From assembly GCA_946811695.1 (NCBI GenBank), contig OX328126.1:89306785-89370784 (forward strand): DNA of 64,000 bases. Direction: 5' to 3'. Shown here one piece after another: positions 31,458 through 42,810 of the stretch. The stretch's first letter is position 1, and each line of letters begins with the position of its first letter. The DNA comes from Gonocerus acuteangulatus (Eukaryota > Arthropoda > Insecta > Hemiptera > Coreidae). The notes beneath the pieces are model-generated. The model worked only from the letters and a program-made list of their open reading frames with translations, was not told where the DNA came from and searched no databases. Position numbers and translations under genes: made by a program.

Positions 31458-32586
31458 CAAAACAAAATCAAAGTAATTTTCTTGAATTTATAAATAACAA
31501 ATAAATCAATATTTTTTAATTATTTATATCAAAAGTTTTATATTGTATGTTAAAGTATCCAAAAAAGAAATCAATTCTTCAAAAAATATTGCGGCACTAA
31601 CTAACGGAAACCCTCCTTTTTCACGGGCGATAGTCTTTAGGCGGCAATTTTTAACCTAGAACGAAAAAGTCCGTCACGCAGGAGCTACATAACTAAGCAC
31701 TTTCCTCAGAAATTGGGTAGTGTAGACTGCTTTCCAGAACAATTAGCTTAAAATATCCTATATAAATAAAATAAAAACATGAATAGTTCTCTTTTAAATT
31801 TGTAATGAGTAACAATTATTAATTTGCTTCCAGAGTAATGTTTACACATGGTACCTATTACACTACGTAATAAATATAAAAACCTCATATTATCGTATTT
31901 TGATCTAACGCAGGAACAGGATACAGTCACTCTAGTGGTAGAAAGCGCTCCTTGCGGCGGCTTTGTGAACCTACGTCTGGCGGGCTTTTCTATTGAAATA
32001 TATTACAAATTAAACCCCCGCTTTCCGATTGACCGATTCAGCTCATTTTTACAACACTTCTTTCTCATGAGTTACCCACGACGTATACCGCGTTTCGTTA
32101 CAATACAGCAGAATTAACGACCGGTATGAGTATATTAGGAATTTGGGTCCGGAGTAAACCCCCCCCCCCCCTTCTAATGAACCGATTTAGTTTATTTTTA
32201 CAACACATATCACATATTTACCTGTAGATTACCACTACGAATACCGAGTTTCGTCGAAATATACCAAAAATCACGGCTGGTAGTGGCGAATTGGTATTGT
32301 GGGTCCGGAGTAAACCCCCCCCTTCTAATGAACCGATTTAGTTCATTTTTATATCTCACTTTTCTGTCTATATTACCACTACGAATACCAAGTTTCGTTG
32401 AAATATAACAAATATTACGGCTGACATAGTCAAATTAGTGTTTTGGGTTCGGGGTAAACCCCCCCCCCCCTTCCGGTGGACCGACTTTGGTGGTTAACGA
32501 ACTCGTTCAATCGTTTGCTAATCGAATGCTATATACCAAGTTTCGTGACGAAAAAACAAAAACTCTGGCCGCTATCGTGTTAACAG

Positions 32587-32627
<41 letters not shown>

Positions 32628-33260
32628 AATTTTAACGGGGGTCATTTTCGGTGTCCACTAGGTAGATAAAGATTTGAAGAAATTTTTCAAAAATTCCGTC
32701 ATGAGTCCAACCTCAATAGCTACTTTCCTTCGGAGGAAAGTGCTAAAACTAAAATTATTTTGGAAAGAAGAAGGTTAAATCTTGTAAAGCACGTCATAAA
32801 ATCTTTGTAAATCAATGAACCGAAAAATTCCTACGCTCTTTACTAGCAAATATCATTAGGAAACTGTAGTTAAAATTTGAAGTTGATGGGCCAAAAATTC
32901 ACGAGGCCAGAGTATCGTCCGATTTGAAAAACATAGTTTGGAGAAAACAACCTTAAAGTTTATTGGTATTTTTTCCTATTTCATTTTTTTTCATCCTTTC
33001 TTGTAATAACCATAAAAAAATGGGGTTTAACTTAGAAATGTATCGAAGGAGTACCAAAAAAAAAAACTTAACAATTAAAAAAGGACTAATCGAAGCCCGC
33101 CCAAAAAATTATCTTCAAATCAGCACTCGGAAAATCTTATTTTTTGCCCATTAGTTCTTCACATAAACACTCTTGTAAATCATTTTTGATTAGTTAAGGA
33201 AGAATTTTAGCCCTTAAAAAATGGTCAAATAAAAAGTTACAAGGTAATATTACCCCTTAA
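31458..33260. mobile_element. TTAA element, second copy, split by HINE-1
   Basis: Parallel to 22460-23269 from CAAAATCAAAGTAATTTTCT to TATTACCCC plus TTAA at 33257-33260. The left tip is lost. The HINE-1 at 31669-32746 lies between CTAGAACGAAAAA and AAAACTAAAATTATTT, which are adjacent in the 22.6-kb copy. Confidence 0.8.
31669..32746 (+). mobile_element. HINE-1 copy D, with a known empty site
   Basis: Tag GTCCGTCACGCAGGAGCTAC, stem word AAGCACTTTCCTC, three to four subrepeats, core, (CA)n(TA)n at 32587-32628, and the hairpin to GTGCTAA at 32746. The flanks correspond to a single A run in the paralogue at about 22645. Confidence 0.9.
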
Positions 33261-33654
33261 TGTTGAGAAATTCGCTTAATTCGTACATTCCTGTTCGACG
33301 CATTTGTTCGTTAGGAAGTTCATTCTTAAACGATTTTTGATAGCTATGCTACCCCAAAGCGAAACTACCCTTTTAAGGCTGTCTACGAATGTCAGTGTGT
33401 TTGTAGGCCGACTAACTGTGACTAAGTACAGTGACAGTGACCGAATATCACAGTGATTACATACCCCATGTACATCACGATCAGGTATAACCAGCCATTT
33501 ACCTTCCAACCCGTTATCAGCTCTTCTTATCACTCAGAAAGCCCGCCACTTAGATTTAATACTCCTTATGCAAATGACTCTATAATATGAATTTTATTCG
33601 CTCCTCAGCGGCCTAAAAACTGTATGCGCTACGATTTTTCACGCAAATTAGGCC
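33261..33654. other. Non-repeated stretch with an 85-codon frame on -
   Basis: The frame 33533-33276 (-) has no recognised domain. It includes a CACTGTGATATTCGGTCACTG stretch whose ends form an imperfect inverted pair. I do not call a gene. Confidence 0.3.
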
Positions 33655-34560
33655 GAACGAACAGTGCCCCCAATGGTCGAATTCTGTTGGTTAGCGACCT
33701 CGATCCTTTGAATTATACAAGGTATTTTAGTGCCAAAACTCATCAAAATCGGATTTTGTAGACAGAAGGGTGTCCATTAACATGATAAACGCCAGTGTTT
33801 TCGATTTTCGCCATGAAACTTGGCTTATAGTATTCCCCTAGCGAACGATTGAACGAGTTCGTTAACCAGAACTATTGGTTCGTCTGGAGGGGGGGCTTGC
33901 TCTGGAGCCAAAGTAGTTATTCTCCCCTACCTGCCGTCAATTTTGTTGTATTGCAACGGAACTCGGTATTCATTGAGGCCACCTTTATAAAAAAAAAAAT
34001 GTGTTGTAATAATGAACTAAATCGGTTCATCAGGAGGGGGGTTTACTCCAGACCCAAATTATTAACTTGCTCAAACCGGTCGTAATTTCTGGTGTATTGT
34101 AAAGAAACGCGGTATATTTCGTGGTTATCTAATGACAAAGAAGTTTTGTAAAAATGTACTAAATCGGTCAATTGGAAGGGGGGGGGGGTTACTTTGTTTT
34201 AATAGGATTCGCCCGCCAAAAGGTAGGTTGGCAAAGCTACCACTTAGAGCGCTACTGTGTTGTTATGACTTTATCTGGTTTGTTTTCTTGTGACTTCTAC
34301 TACTAGAGGCGGTGTATCTCTTTCCTGCTTTATTATTGTAAGAAGTTCTCTCTTTACATGGGGAGCTTTTATTATTTAACAAGATCAATAGATGAAAATG
34401 TTAAGTTTTTGTATATTTATTAAGTAGCGTAGTTCCACGCATATACACAAAACTCCAGAAGGAAACTAATTACAAAATTAATAATTGAAACAGTTGCTCA
34501 TTAAAAATTTAAATGAGAATAACTATTTTTTTTTTCATTTATATAGGTCACCAGCTGAAT
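33655..34560. mobile_element. Chimeric old HINE relic
   Basis: The left part (33655-33775) matches the HINE-2 core in + orientation (TTGGTTAGCGACCTCGATCC, CTCATCAAAATCGGA). From about 33776 the HINE-1 core and subrepeats run in - orientation (GAACGAGTTCGTTAACCAGA, TAAATCGGTTCATCAGGAGG, GGTCGTAATTTCTGG). The two cores face each other. Diverged; no tag or hairpin is seen at the edges. Confidence 0.65.
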
Positions 34561-35189
34561 ACCCTTGCTTCTATACGGCAGATAAGTAGTTATTTTATTA
34601 CGTTAAATAATGTAGCATGAAAATTAACGCTACTATATATATCATTTTGTGCAATTTATTATAGCACGGTTCCCGTCTTACTATAATTTATTCATCAATT
34701 GATAAGTAATCAGTGTATAATGTTTCTGGACATTGGGGTGCTCCGGACCATTGTCAAGAAACAGATAACCTAGAGATAATCCGTTATCTATAGGCTAGCA
34801 GTAACAGGAGTTTAAGGGTTCGGGATATTATTACCTGGGATAGTCCATCACCAGGTACAGGGTAAACTCTATGAGGTACAAAATCACAGTTTTTTTTAGT
34901 AATTCAAGGTCTGCTGTCATAGTTGAAATTGACCGCAAATAAAAATAATATTTTGAAATAGATACAGTACGGTAACAACTGACCTGTTATCGTCCTAGCA
35001 ACGCATGACGCCAAGGCTTGCCTGTTCTAACCAACTAAAAATTCAAACCTCTCTAAAAATACTTAAACGTTTGAATATCAAAAAAAACCTTTTTTACCGA
35101 GTGTTTACGTCTTAAAGGGAGTGACCATGCAAAATTTCCAATTTTTCTGTCAAGTGGTTTGGGCTGGGCAATGATAGGTCAGTGACTGA
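34561..35189. other. Spacer, possible SINE scrap
   Basis: AACCTAGAGATAATCCGTTA near 34768 recalls the end of SINE-C. TGCAAAATTTCCAATTTTTC and GGTTTGGGCTGGGCAATGAT near 35128-35175 look like a transposon-derived phrase but are not assigned. Confidence 0.35.
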
Positions 35190-35335
35190 GTGAGTGAGTG
35201 GTATTTGATATGTAGTAGATTTCAAGCAAATTATTCAGCTTTATTTCAGCCTCATAATTTGGGTAAAATAGATTGTATCACTACCCAAATTCTGAGGAAA
35301 GTGCTTAGTTATGCAGCTTCTGCGTCACAGGCATT
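35190..35335 (-). mobile_element. HINE-1 5' end scrap
   Basis: ACTACCCAAATTCTGAGGAA, AGTGCTTAGTTATGCAGC and TCTGCGTCAC are the reverse complement of the HINE-1 5' end (tag plus stem word). Preceded by diverged TTTCAAGCAAATTATTC. Confidence 0.75.
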
Positions 35336-35867
35336 TAACAGAGTAGACAACACACTCCAGGTCAGATTCGAAGTCGGGCTTGTTCCATAGTCATTTATTC
35401 TACATACTAGACTCCCAAGAAACTGTTACAAAATCTCCTGAACTTGTAAACGCTTAGGATTTCTGAAGATTGGGTAAAAGATTGGTAGATGTTAGCTTCT
35501 TTATCGCGCGAGAAATCAAACAATGTTCCAGAAAGCTTAGGCCTAGTTCTAGGGCTGCAATTTAGATTGTAGGATTCGAAAATACGCCGCGCCTGTAATT
35601 TAGAAGGATATTTTAATAATCCAATCAGAGAAGAGGGCCAATTCCGAGTCTCCTTTTACGCCTAATAAATCCTACTAATTCCACGTATTTTCGGGACTCT
35701 CCAAATCCAAACTGCCGAGTCTTTAGGGAAATCGGGCCGATGGGGAACAAGGCTATTAGGCCGATTAGGGGCGGAAGGATCTGTCGGAGGTTCAGGCCAC
35801 TAATCAGGCCCTGATCGGGAAGGTTGTGTCCGTCAAAGGAATGGGCTTTCATTTGTAGACCTTTAAA

Positions 35868-36060
35868 GAGCTCATCGGGGCACGCTGGATTCTCATGCGT
35901 GAGACGTGGATTCGAGTCCAACCTGTAGCGGGTTGAAGTTTTTCAGCGATGGACTCGTTCAAAAAAGGTCCATGCGCGGCACTATGGATGTTTAGAAAGG
36001 TTGAAAACCTGTTTTACGCCCGGGACTTATTGCCAAGAATGATGCAACGTAAAAAAAAAA
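35868..36060 (+). mobile_element. Probable SINE-D (tRNA-like head, poly(A))
   Basis: Head AGAGCTCATCGGGGCACGC, then GACGTGGATTCGAGTCCAAC (B-box-like), body and A10 tail. Single copy, so the boundaries are uncertain. Confidence 0.5.
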
Positions 36061-36084
36061 TCTTGTTTGTAAATCTTGTTGGTG

Positions 36085-36240
36085 GAGACCCGGTGAGTGT
36101 TAAGGTGTGAGCACATAACATTCCCACTAGAGGTGGTGGCTTTTATTTAGAAAAATGAAATGGCATCAACCCTATCCTGGCTAGAAAAGGGTGGTAACCT
36201 AGAGATAACCCGTCCTAAAATTCTCCTAAAATTATAATGG
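36085..36240 (+). mobile_element. SINE-C
   Basis: GTGAGTGTTAAGGTGTGAGC, ATTCCCACTAGAGGTGGTGG, CTATCCTGGCTAGAAAAGGG, TAACCTAGAGATAACCCGTC. Same order as 38393-38545 in reverse. The B-box region has a deletion. Confidence 0.78.
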
Positions 36241-36369
36241 ATGTTAAAATTAAATTAAATCATATTGGAGCTGCTTCATTCCTGGGCGTTGCCAACCTCC
36301 TTCTAGGTTCTTAGAGTGATATGGTTTGAATGGGTTGTGGTATTATCTTTTGGTGACTAATATAAGTAT

Positions 36370-36765
36370 TTGGGCGGGTGGGAGATATTTCAGCTGATAA
36401 CAAATATTTCAACTCATCGGAGGAGTTTCAGCTGGTAGGAGATATTTAAAGTGATGAGGGTTATTTCAGCTAATGGGAGATATATCAGCTGATGGGAGGT
36501 ATTTGAGCTGGTGGGAGATATTTCAGCTGGTGGGAGATATTTCAACTGGTATGAGATATTTGAGCTGGTGGGAGATATTTAAGATGATGGGAGATATTTC
36601 AACTGGTGGGAGATTTCTGTAGGTAAGAGAGATTTCAGCTGATGGGAGATATTTCAGCTGAACGGAGGTGTTTCTGTAGATTAGAGAGATTTCAGCTGAT
36701 GGGAGGTATTTCAGCTGGTAGGAGATATTTCAGCTGATCGGATATATTTCAGCTAACGGGAGTCA
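36370..36765 (+). repeat. 19-bp degenerate minisatellite rich in CAGCTG
   Basis: Consensus GGGAGATATTTCAGCTGGT, about 20 units with indels and units of a variant type (TCTGTAGGTAAGAGAGATTT). Confidence 0.9.
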
Positions 36766-37335
36766 GTTACTCTAGATGACGCCTCCATAGTTTTGGCTCG
36801 ACTTTGAGCTTTCAAACGGACGGACGTATTTAACATCACATCGATTTCCTGAAAAATTAGCACTTTCTACTATACATTACTCCAGGCTGGTTAGGACCAT
36901 ATAAAAAAGTTCTTAATGAAATACCCCAATAAGCATTTTGCTAAATAAAATCAGCCCCCTCAAGCTAAATTAAAATCTGCAGCTAAATAACTTCAAGTCT
37001 CTAGGATGTTCTGCTTTGTAGTGTTCTTGAAACCCCCAAGCATTGCTTTATGAAAACACCAAGTCCCACCCTCCGACAAGCAGCTTAAGGTGCGTGCCTT
37101 GATAAGAAGCCGCCCCTCCTCCGTAGAAGATGGATATGAGAATATGAAGACATATATTCCTAGAGGATATTTCTCCCTTCTGATAAATGAGGAGATCATT
37201 TGGAAATATGAAAAGATAAACCCTCCCCCAATGAGAAAACATGTCGCGCATGTTCGCTCATCTCGGCCATTAGCCTTTCGGTAGGGGAATGGGCCTGTAA
37301 GGGATAGTAGTATGCACAATACTTCTAAAGGGCAT
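36766..37335. other. Spacer with unassigned frames on both strands
   Basis: A 108-codon frame on - (37319-36993) and smaller overlapping frames show no recognised domain. Less AT-rich than surroundings and not repeated in the window. Confidence 0.3.
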
Positions 37336-37370
<35 letters not shown>

Positions 37371-37372
37371 TT
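37336..37372. repeat. (TA)n microsatellite
   Basis: AT run with two interruptions. Confidence 0.9.
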
Positions 37373-37373
37373 A

Positions 37374-37687
37374 TATATCGACTCGCTGGAACGTCGCCAT
37401 CTTAGCTCGGTTCCGTTCATATCACTAGTGTCATTAGTAAAATAATTAATAAATAACAATTAATTAATATTTAGCACCTTTACCGAAAAATATAAAATGA
37501 AATATCAAAGAGAAGGAAGAATTTAGGTGACGCAACAGGAAACTGATTGTATTCTAAGCGGAAATCTCTCCATCTTCTGTCTGAACGCCGATCGCTCTTG
37601 GAAACACTATGATCAGAACGTTTGTCATTTTCTGACCTTCTTTTACTGCAATACTCCTTAATTTATAACAGAACCCCGTTCAAAAGA
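37374..37687 (+). mobile_element. HINE-3 5' half, first copy
   Basis: CGACTCGCTGGAACGTCGCC, ATCTTAGCTCGGTTCCGTTC, ATATCACTAGTG, then AAAATATAAAATGA and AACAGGAAACTGA. In direct tandem with the next copy at 37689. Confidence 0.65.
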
Positions 37688-37688
37688 C

Positions 37689-38231
37689 GAAAGTCCGACT
37701 CGCAGGAACTGTGTTATCACAGCGCGTTTCCGTTCATATTAATAGTTCCATTAGTAAAATAATAGAAGCAGTTATTGGTAAGGTTTGATCTTTCGTAAAA
37801 AATATAAAATGATTTTAGGTGCCACAACAGGAAACTGAGAGTATCCTAAGCGGAAATTACATCACATTTTTTAAGGTTCCTTCCAGTAAAACGGGGGCGA
37901 GGTTAGCTCAGTGGTAGAGCACTCGACTAATGAACTGGAGGACCAGGTTCAAAACCCGAGCGCGCACTAAAGATTTTTTCTTCTGGTGCTGCCGTTCGAG
38001 GGTTGGATTTGGGGTCCCAGATCGTCCCTAGGCTCACCCAGCCTTTAATTAATTTAATTAATAATGGGTACCTTGGGTGCTAATGACTCTAGCAGTCGAA
38101 GCGGCCAAGGGGAAAATCAGGCGGCCGGAGCATAGTGTTGACCACACTATCTCCCTAGTGTGCCGTATGGTCAAGAATCAGATACCTCTACAGTATCTGC
38201 CCCTCTGGGCCCTTGTGGCCTGTTACGGGAC

Positions 38232-38264
<33 letters not shown>

Positions 38265-38330
38265 CTAGTAAAACACTGTTACTAAAATCTCTGTCTTTAC
38301 TAAAATAATCATTCAATTGTTAAATGAATC
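37689..38330 (+). mobile_element. HINE-3 5' half, second copy, split by SINE-A
   Basis: Tag GTCCGACTCGCAGGAACTGT, stem word AGCGCGTTTCC, then the same internal order as 37374-37687. SINE-A interrupts it at 37893-38266 and the sequence resumes with ACTGTTACTAAAATC. No 3' hairpin is found. Confidence 0.65.
37893..38266 (+). mobile_element. SINE-A, full length with TSD
   Basis: Head GGCGAGGTTAGCTCAGTGGT, AGAGCACTCGACTAATGAAC and GGACCAGGTTCAAAACCCG supply pol III A- and B-box-like signals in tRNA order. The body has CTTTAATTAATTTAATTAAT, GGCGGCCGGAGCATAG, ACTATCTCCCTAGTGTGCCG and GATACCTCTACAG, ending ACGGGACTGA plus about 31 T. AGTAAAAC is repeated at 37885-37892 and 38267-38274. An oligo-T tail instead of poly(A) is unusual for a SINE. 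This is the reference for other SINE-A entries. Confidence 0.93.
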
Positions 38331-38392
38331 ACAGGAACTACATATGTAAATTATTAAAATTTTAGTGTCCATTATAATTAACTAGGAATTTT

Positions 38393-38545
38393 AGGGCGGG
38401 TTATCTATAGGTCAGCACCCTTTTCTAGCCAGGATAGGTCTGATGCCTTTTAGTTTTTCAAAGGAAAGCCAACACCCCATAGTGGGAATCGAACCTACGA
38501 CCTTTAGCACGATGTGTTAAGTGCTCACGCCTTAACACTCATATG
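38393..38545 (-). mobile_element. SINE-C, best copy
   Basis: On -, GTGTTAAGGCGTGAGCAC, TAGGTTCGATTCCCACTATG, GGTGTTGGCTTTCC, CCTATCCTGGCTAGAAAAGG and ATAGATAACCCGCCCTAAAA. The tRNA-like B box is perfect. Confidence 0.85.
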
Positions 38546-40210
38546 TTTATTATCATTTTTTGTCTTAAAATTGACATTGGCATACAGTGGTCTTTTTTGA
38601 CAATCATATGTACAACTCAAAACATAAATACACCACGAAATATCACAGGCATTTGAATTTTAGGTTATAGAAAAATAGGTCATACCATTTAAGGCATCCA
38701 TTAAATTTGCAATTTTATGCGGTAAGGAAATTTTCGTAGGATTATTAAAATCAAAAGGGTTATAAAAGTATAATTTGCAGCTAAACAACCCTATTCTAAT
38801 GGGATAATAAAACAATAAAGATTATTAAAAAAAATTTGTAAGTTAATATATTCAAGAATTCAGTAATAATAGTAGTGTAAACCCAAAAAGGCCTATAAAA
38901 CGCTGATTTGCAGATTCGCGAATTTATGAATTATGTGATAATTGGGTAATAAAAACCATTAGTACTATAAAAAACTAATTCACAAGTTAATGACTTTACG
39001 AACTCTATGAAGGTAGCACACTACGATTGTAAAAATATTATTACAGACTTATGCTTACGGTAGTGCGCCAGGCCAAGTTCCGGCACACTGCTTGAATTTT
39101 ACAAGAAGTATAATCACTCCTCCCCTCCCCCATGGTGGAAACGCGACGCGTTTAAGTTCTTGAATGTTTGTGTAGTCGTTTAATCGCCACCATAGATTTC
39201 TTGGAAGCGAATGTTAGAGCTGGAATGAGGGCAGAATATTCAGAAAGAGATTTATGCAAGCACCTTTTCGGGCTGCAGGAACCCAATGTATGTTAATGTA
39301 TTCAACGGTGGATATGTATGCTGGAGGGTATGGTGGATGTACATATGATGTAGATGGATTCCCGGACGTACTCCTGTTCTTCCAAGAATTATCTGCCAAG
39401 GGTCACATCGGCATATTCTCCAGGACCATACTTGGCCGACAGTAAGCCAGTATTATTAATCTTCAAGAGGAAAACTGTTGGTTTCATACTGGAAGGTTTC
39501 GATTGATGACATGGAGGACGATAGTTTCATTCTTCAAGCTCAACATGAAACCGAAAGTATAGGCACTTTTAATTTCATCAAGTCAATATTGATCCAAGAA
39601 GTATTAAATTCACGTTCGATCATTTATAGATCCAATGAAAGGCGACCCTTATGGTGGCTTACACAACTATTTTGTATCGGAAGGCATAGGAGATAGTCAG
39701 AAGAAGAATTTTTAAATATGAAATTGGGGGTTCATTCGCAAACGTTTCGGTTCCAGATTGAAGACTTTTTCAGGGCATTGAAGCGAGGAAGGACTTAGGA
39801 CTTTCGAACAGAAATGGCGAATCACGAAATCCGGATGTTGGTAAATCAAAGTCAAAGTTCTAGAATTGCTTCAGGATAGCAAAGACGAACGTTTACTCTA
39901 TGGAATACCGATGGAAAAAGTATGCAAACAAAATTCCACGGTAACAAAATGCCGGAAGGGAGTTTCAGACCCGGGATTCGCCCTTGAAATCGGACATTGA
40001 ATTTTTCATAGATGATGGTGCTATTCACTTTAACTTGAAACTGTGAGAGAACTAAAGGCGAACCAGAGAAACAAGGCGAAGCGTCGTGTTACCTACATCT
40101 TTCTGGCTCAGAAAATTTAATAATTAAAAAAAAAAAAAAAAAAACGATTTTTCATATACGCTCTTTCCTTTCTAAGGTCTTGAACAGATTCTGAAATTCA
40201 CTACTTCATT
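38546..40210. other. Long non-repeated stretch, no gene model possible
   Basis: The part 39060-39900 is less AT-rich and does not recur here. Open frames on + (39254-39445, 39478-39696) and - (39399-39214) have no domain I know. A CTGAAAA...GAAAC motif is at 39773-39744 (-). Host unique sequence is possible; coding status undecided. Confidence 0.35.
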
Positions 40211-40214
40211 CATC

Positions 40215-40408
40215 CATTAGATTGTGCTCAGTACTAGAAATATGGCATGATTTTTCCCTTTGCCCCTGTGTGGGCCTAGGGACGGTCTGGAACCCCGATT
40301 CCAAACCCCAAATAACGACACTAGAAGACCTTTAGTGCGTGCCCGGGTTTTAAAATCGGGTACTTCAGAATATTAATTGAGTACTAATCGTCTGAGTCTC
40401 GCCCATGA
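40215..40408 (-). mobile_element. SINE-A, diverged copy
   Basis: On +, GATTTTTCCCTTTGC, GGGCCTAGGGACGGTCTGGA, AACGACACTAGAAGACC and CGGGTACTTCAGAA are the SINE-A complement. The A-box end is decayed (GTCTGAGTCTCGCCC). Confidence 0.75.
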
Positions 40409-40412
40409 ATTT

Positions 40413-40448
<36 letters not shown>

Positions 40449-40496
40449 CATAAATTTCAATTCACCAACATTCCTTCTCAAGCGCTAAAAGCGCTA

Positions 40497-40782
40497 TATT
40501 CTGAGTACTGTATTCTATAAATATGCTGTATTTAATAAATATCTAATTTAACAACCGGAATTTCTAATATATTGTAAATTAAAATTAATTGTTTCATAAG
40601 TCGTTGCTGGTATCAACCTGAAGATAATAGCTAAATTAATGAACAACACCAAGAAATTGCTTTTTGATTAGGCGCGTGTAGAGAGTGCAAAATGTATATG
40701 TTAATTTAATAAAGGAATTGATACAAGCTCCATCGTGGGATTTTTAATTCCCGTTATACGAAATTAACATCTCGGGCGCTAT
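40497..40782 (+). repeat. Interspersed repeat shared with 58470-58755
   Basis: TACTGTATTCTATAAATATG, TTGTAAATTAAAATTAATTG, GCTTTTTGATTAGGCG, GATACAAGCTCCATCGTGGG, AACATCTCGGGCGCTATT. The other copy is inverted and about 85-90 percent alike. It has no terminal repeats and contains a CCTGAAGATAAT stretch. Confidence 0.85.
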
Positions 40783-40937
40783 TATTAGGATTGATTATAA
40801 TATCCAACATTATCGTAGTAATTTCCTTTGAATTTAGCATGTCCTGTCCTATATTAAAAACACATATTTCATAAAATGAGTTTTGAACTAATCTGGTCCT
40901 TCGAATGTTTTGAAACCATTGAAAATCAACAGCAAAT

Positions 40938-41134
40938 CCAGGTTGCTCCATTCTTGGACATGATTTTCCCCTTTGCAGGTTCTCATTAAATTGACTAAAG
41001 GTTGTGTGGGCACAGGGACGGTCCGGATCCACAAATAACGACACTACAAGATAGCATTATTAGTGCGCGTCCGAATCCTACATTCAGGTACTCCAGAATA
41101 TCAATTGAGTACTAAACAACTGAGTCACACCCAA
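40938..41134 (-). mobile_element. SINE-A, diverged copy
   Basis: On +, CATGATTTTCCCCTTTGCAG, GGGACGGTCCGGATCC, AACGACACTACAAGATAG, GGTACTCCAGAATATCAATT. More closely related to the 40215 copy than to the 37893 reference (shared GAGTACTAA near the head). Confidence 0.75.
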
Positions 41135-41934
41135 AAATGTTGTACACACACATATATATATTGCATTGATAAAGTTGTTATAGGAAGAAGCGTGAAAGTT
41201 TCTTATCCCCGGGTATATATTATATATTGATGAGATATTTAGGAGTGGGGTTTGGAAAATCATTACCTCCCCGCCGTTCGATAGGAAGGTCAAGTTGAAC
41301 AGAATAGGGGCTGGAATTCCTAAAGCTTCTGGAGCTCTATTACACTTACCTCTTCTCATAGTGAGGAAGAACACAATTATAGTGTTATAGCTAGGGAACG
41401 GATGTTCATGTAAAATAAAATTCAAAATATATACATATATGTTTAACTATTTATAATGAAATATGTGAAAAAATATTGAAGATATTTAGCAAAAAAATGC
41501 CTAAAACAACATAAATGTAGAAAAGAAAAACATAAATAATAAATAGGAACTCTGTTATTATAAATGGATAGAACAAAAGTTGAAAATATATAGTACTTTA
41601 TAACATATTGAAAAATAAAGCATGAATAAAAATTAGGAACTCATTATAAAAGGGGAAATATTAAGCTGAACATTTCTACAGATGAACCTTATTTTGAAAA
41701 ATATATATATATAATTTGTTTGCAACAACATGTACTATATATAATTTATGCAGGTAAGTAGTATTTTAATAATTAATAACAATATTGACATCAGAAGATC
41801 CTCGTATAATTCACCCCTACGGGTTCCCTTGACACATTAAAAACTTATGATCTTTGAACAAAAAAAAACTATTTTTTCTCCAATTAATTTATGGTTTAAA
41901 AATGTATTGCTGGGGTTGAGGTTATTTTTTTTTT
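41135..41934. other. AT-rich spacer with an unassigned 113-codon frame
   Basis: The frame 41425-41084 (-) overlaps the SINE-A at its end and has no recognised domain. The rest is A/T-rich. Confidence 0.35.
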
Positions 41935-42810
41935 TTTATTTATTAAAAGTTTCGCAGTTTTTAGCGATATACTCTATAACAATAAACGATGATTACATGA
42001 TTACAAAATAAATGATGATTACATAAATGATTATAACAGTGTTAACAATAAATGATGATTTAACAATAAATGGAGATATGATGATTTGACAATAAATGAT
42101 GATGACATGATTACAGAATTCATACACATACACACACATATATACATATGCGTATATTATTGCACTATATCTATATTGTTTATATTTACATTATACATAC
42201 ATTATACATTATTATTATCTATAGACTTATAGCGTACATTATTATATCTATATAATTATTTTATACATTAATATTATTATTATTACATTTATTCCTTATT
42301 ATTATATATATACTTATATTACACATTATTATTATTACATTATTCCTTATCATTATCCATATACTTATTTTGCATATTATTACTACATTGCTTCTTATTA
42401 AAGTTATTGTTTTTCGCTACACAGTAATTTACCAATTAAAATGTATTTAATGCTGCAATTTGTTCATAGCAAACAGTTTAGTTTGTGTCTGTATTGTTTA
42501 TGTTCAGATTTAGTTAATGCTTGAAATAGATTGGTGTAATGTTATTCTCAAAGATAGATATATCTGCTTTTCAGATTACCTGTACAAATAATGTTAGACA
42601 GATACGTAAATAGAGGATCTTATTATGTGACGTATCGTCACAGTTTGTTAAATATATTTGTATTTTTTAAATATGTGTATATCTAGTTCAGTCATGTTGT
42701 CCGGTAAGTCATAGTTTTCTCTCAACCGACATTCAGTCAGTATGTGTTTTATTGTCAGTGGAGTGTTACATACTTCACATGTCGGTCTGTCCTGTCTCGT
42801 CATGAGGTGT
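41935..42810 (-). pseudogene. Jockey-like LINE, C-terminal end and 3' UTR
   Basis: On - from about 42808, HLMTRQDRPTCEVC continues into a C-X2-C-X7-H-X4-C knuckle (TPLTIKHILTEC), then CRLRENYDLPDNM and a stop near 42650. The long 3' UTR is rich in ATT/ATTATT and ATGATTAC repeats, and ends CGCTAAAAACTGCGAAACTT, TTAATAAATAAA at 41940. The unit is cut at its upstream edge by the SINE-A at 42811, and no continuation is seen beyond it. Confidence 0.8.

Noticed and set aside
39214..39445. Host exon candidate on either strand
   Set aside because: Open on both strands, with no domain recognised and no supporting splice sites. Listed only as a place to check.
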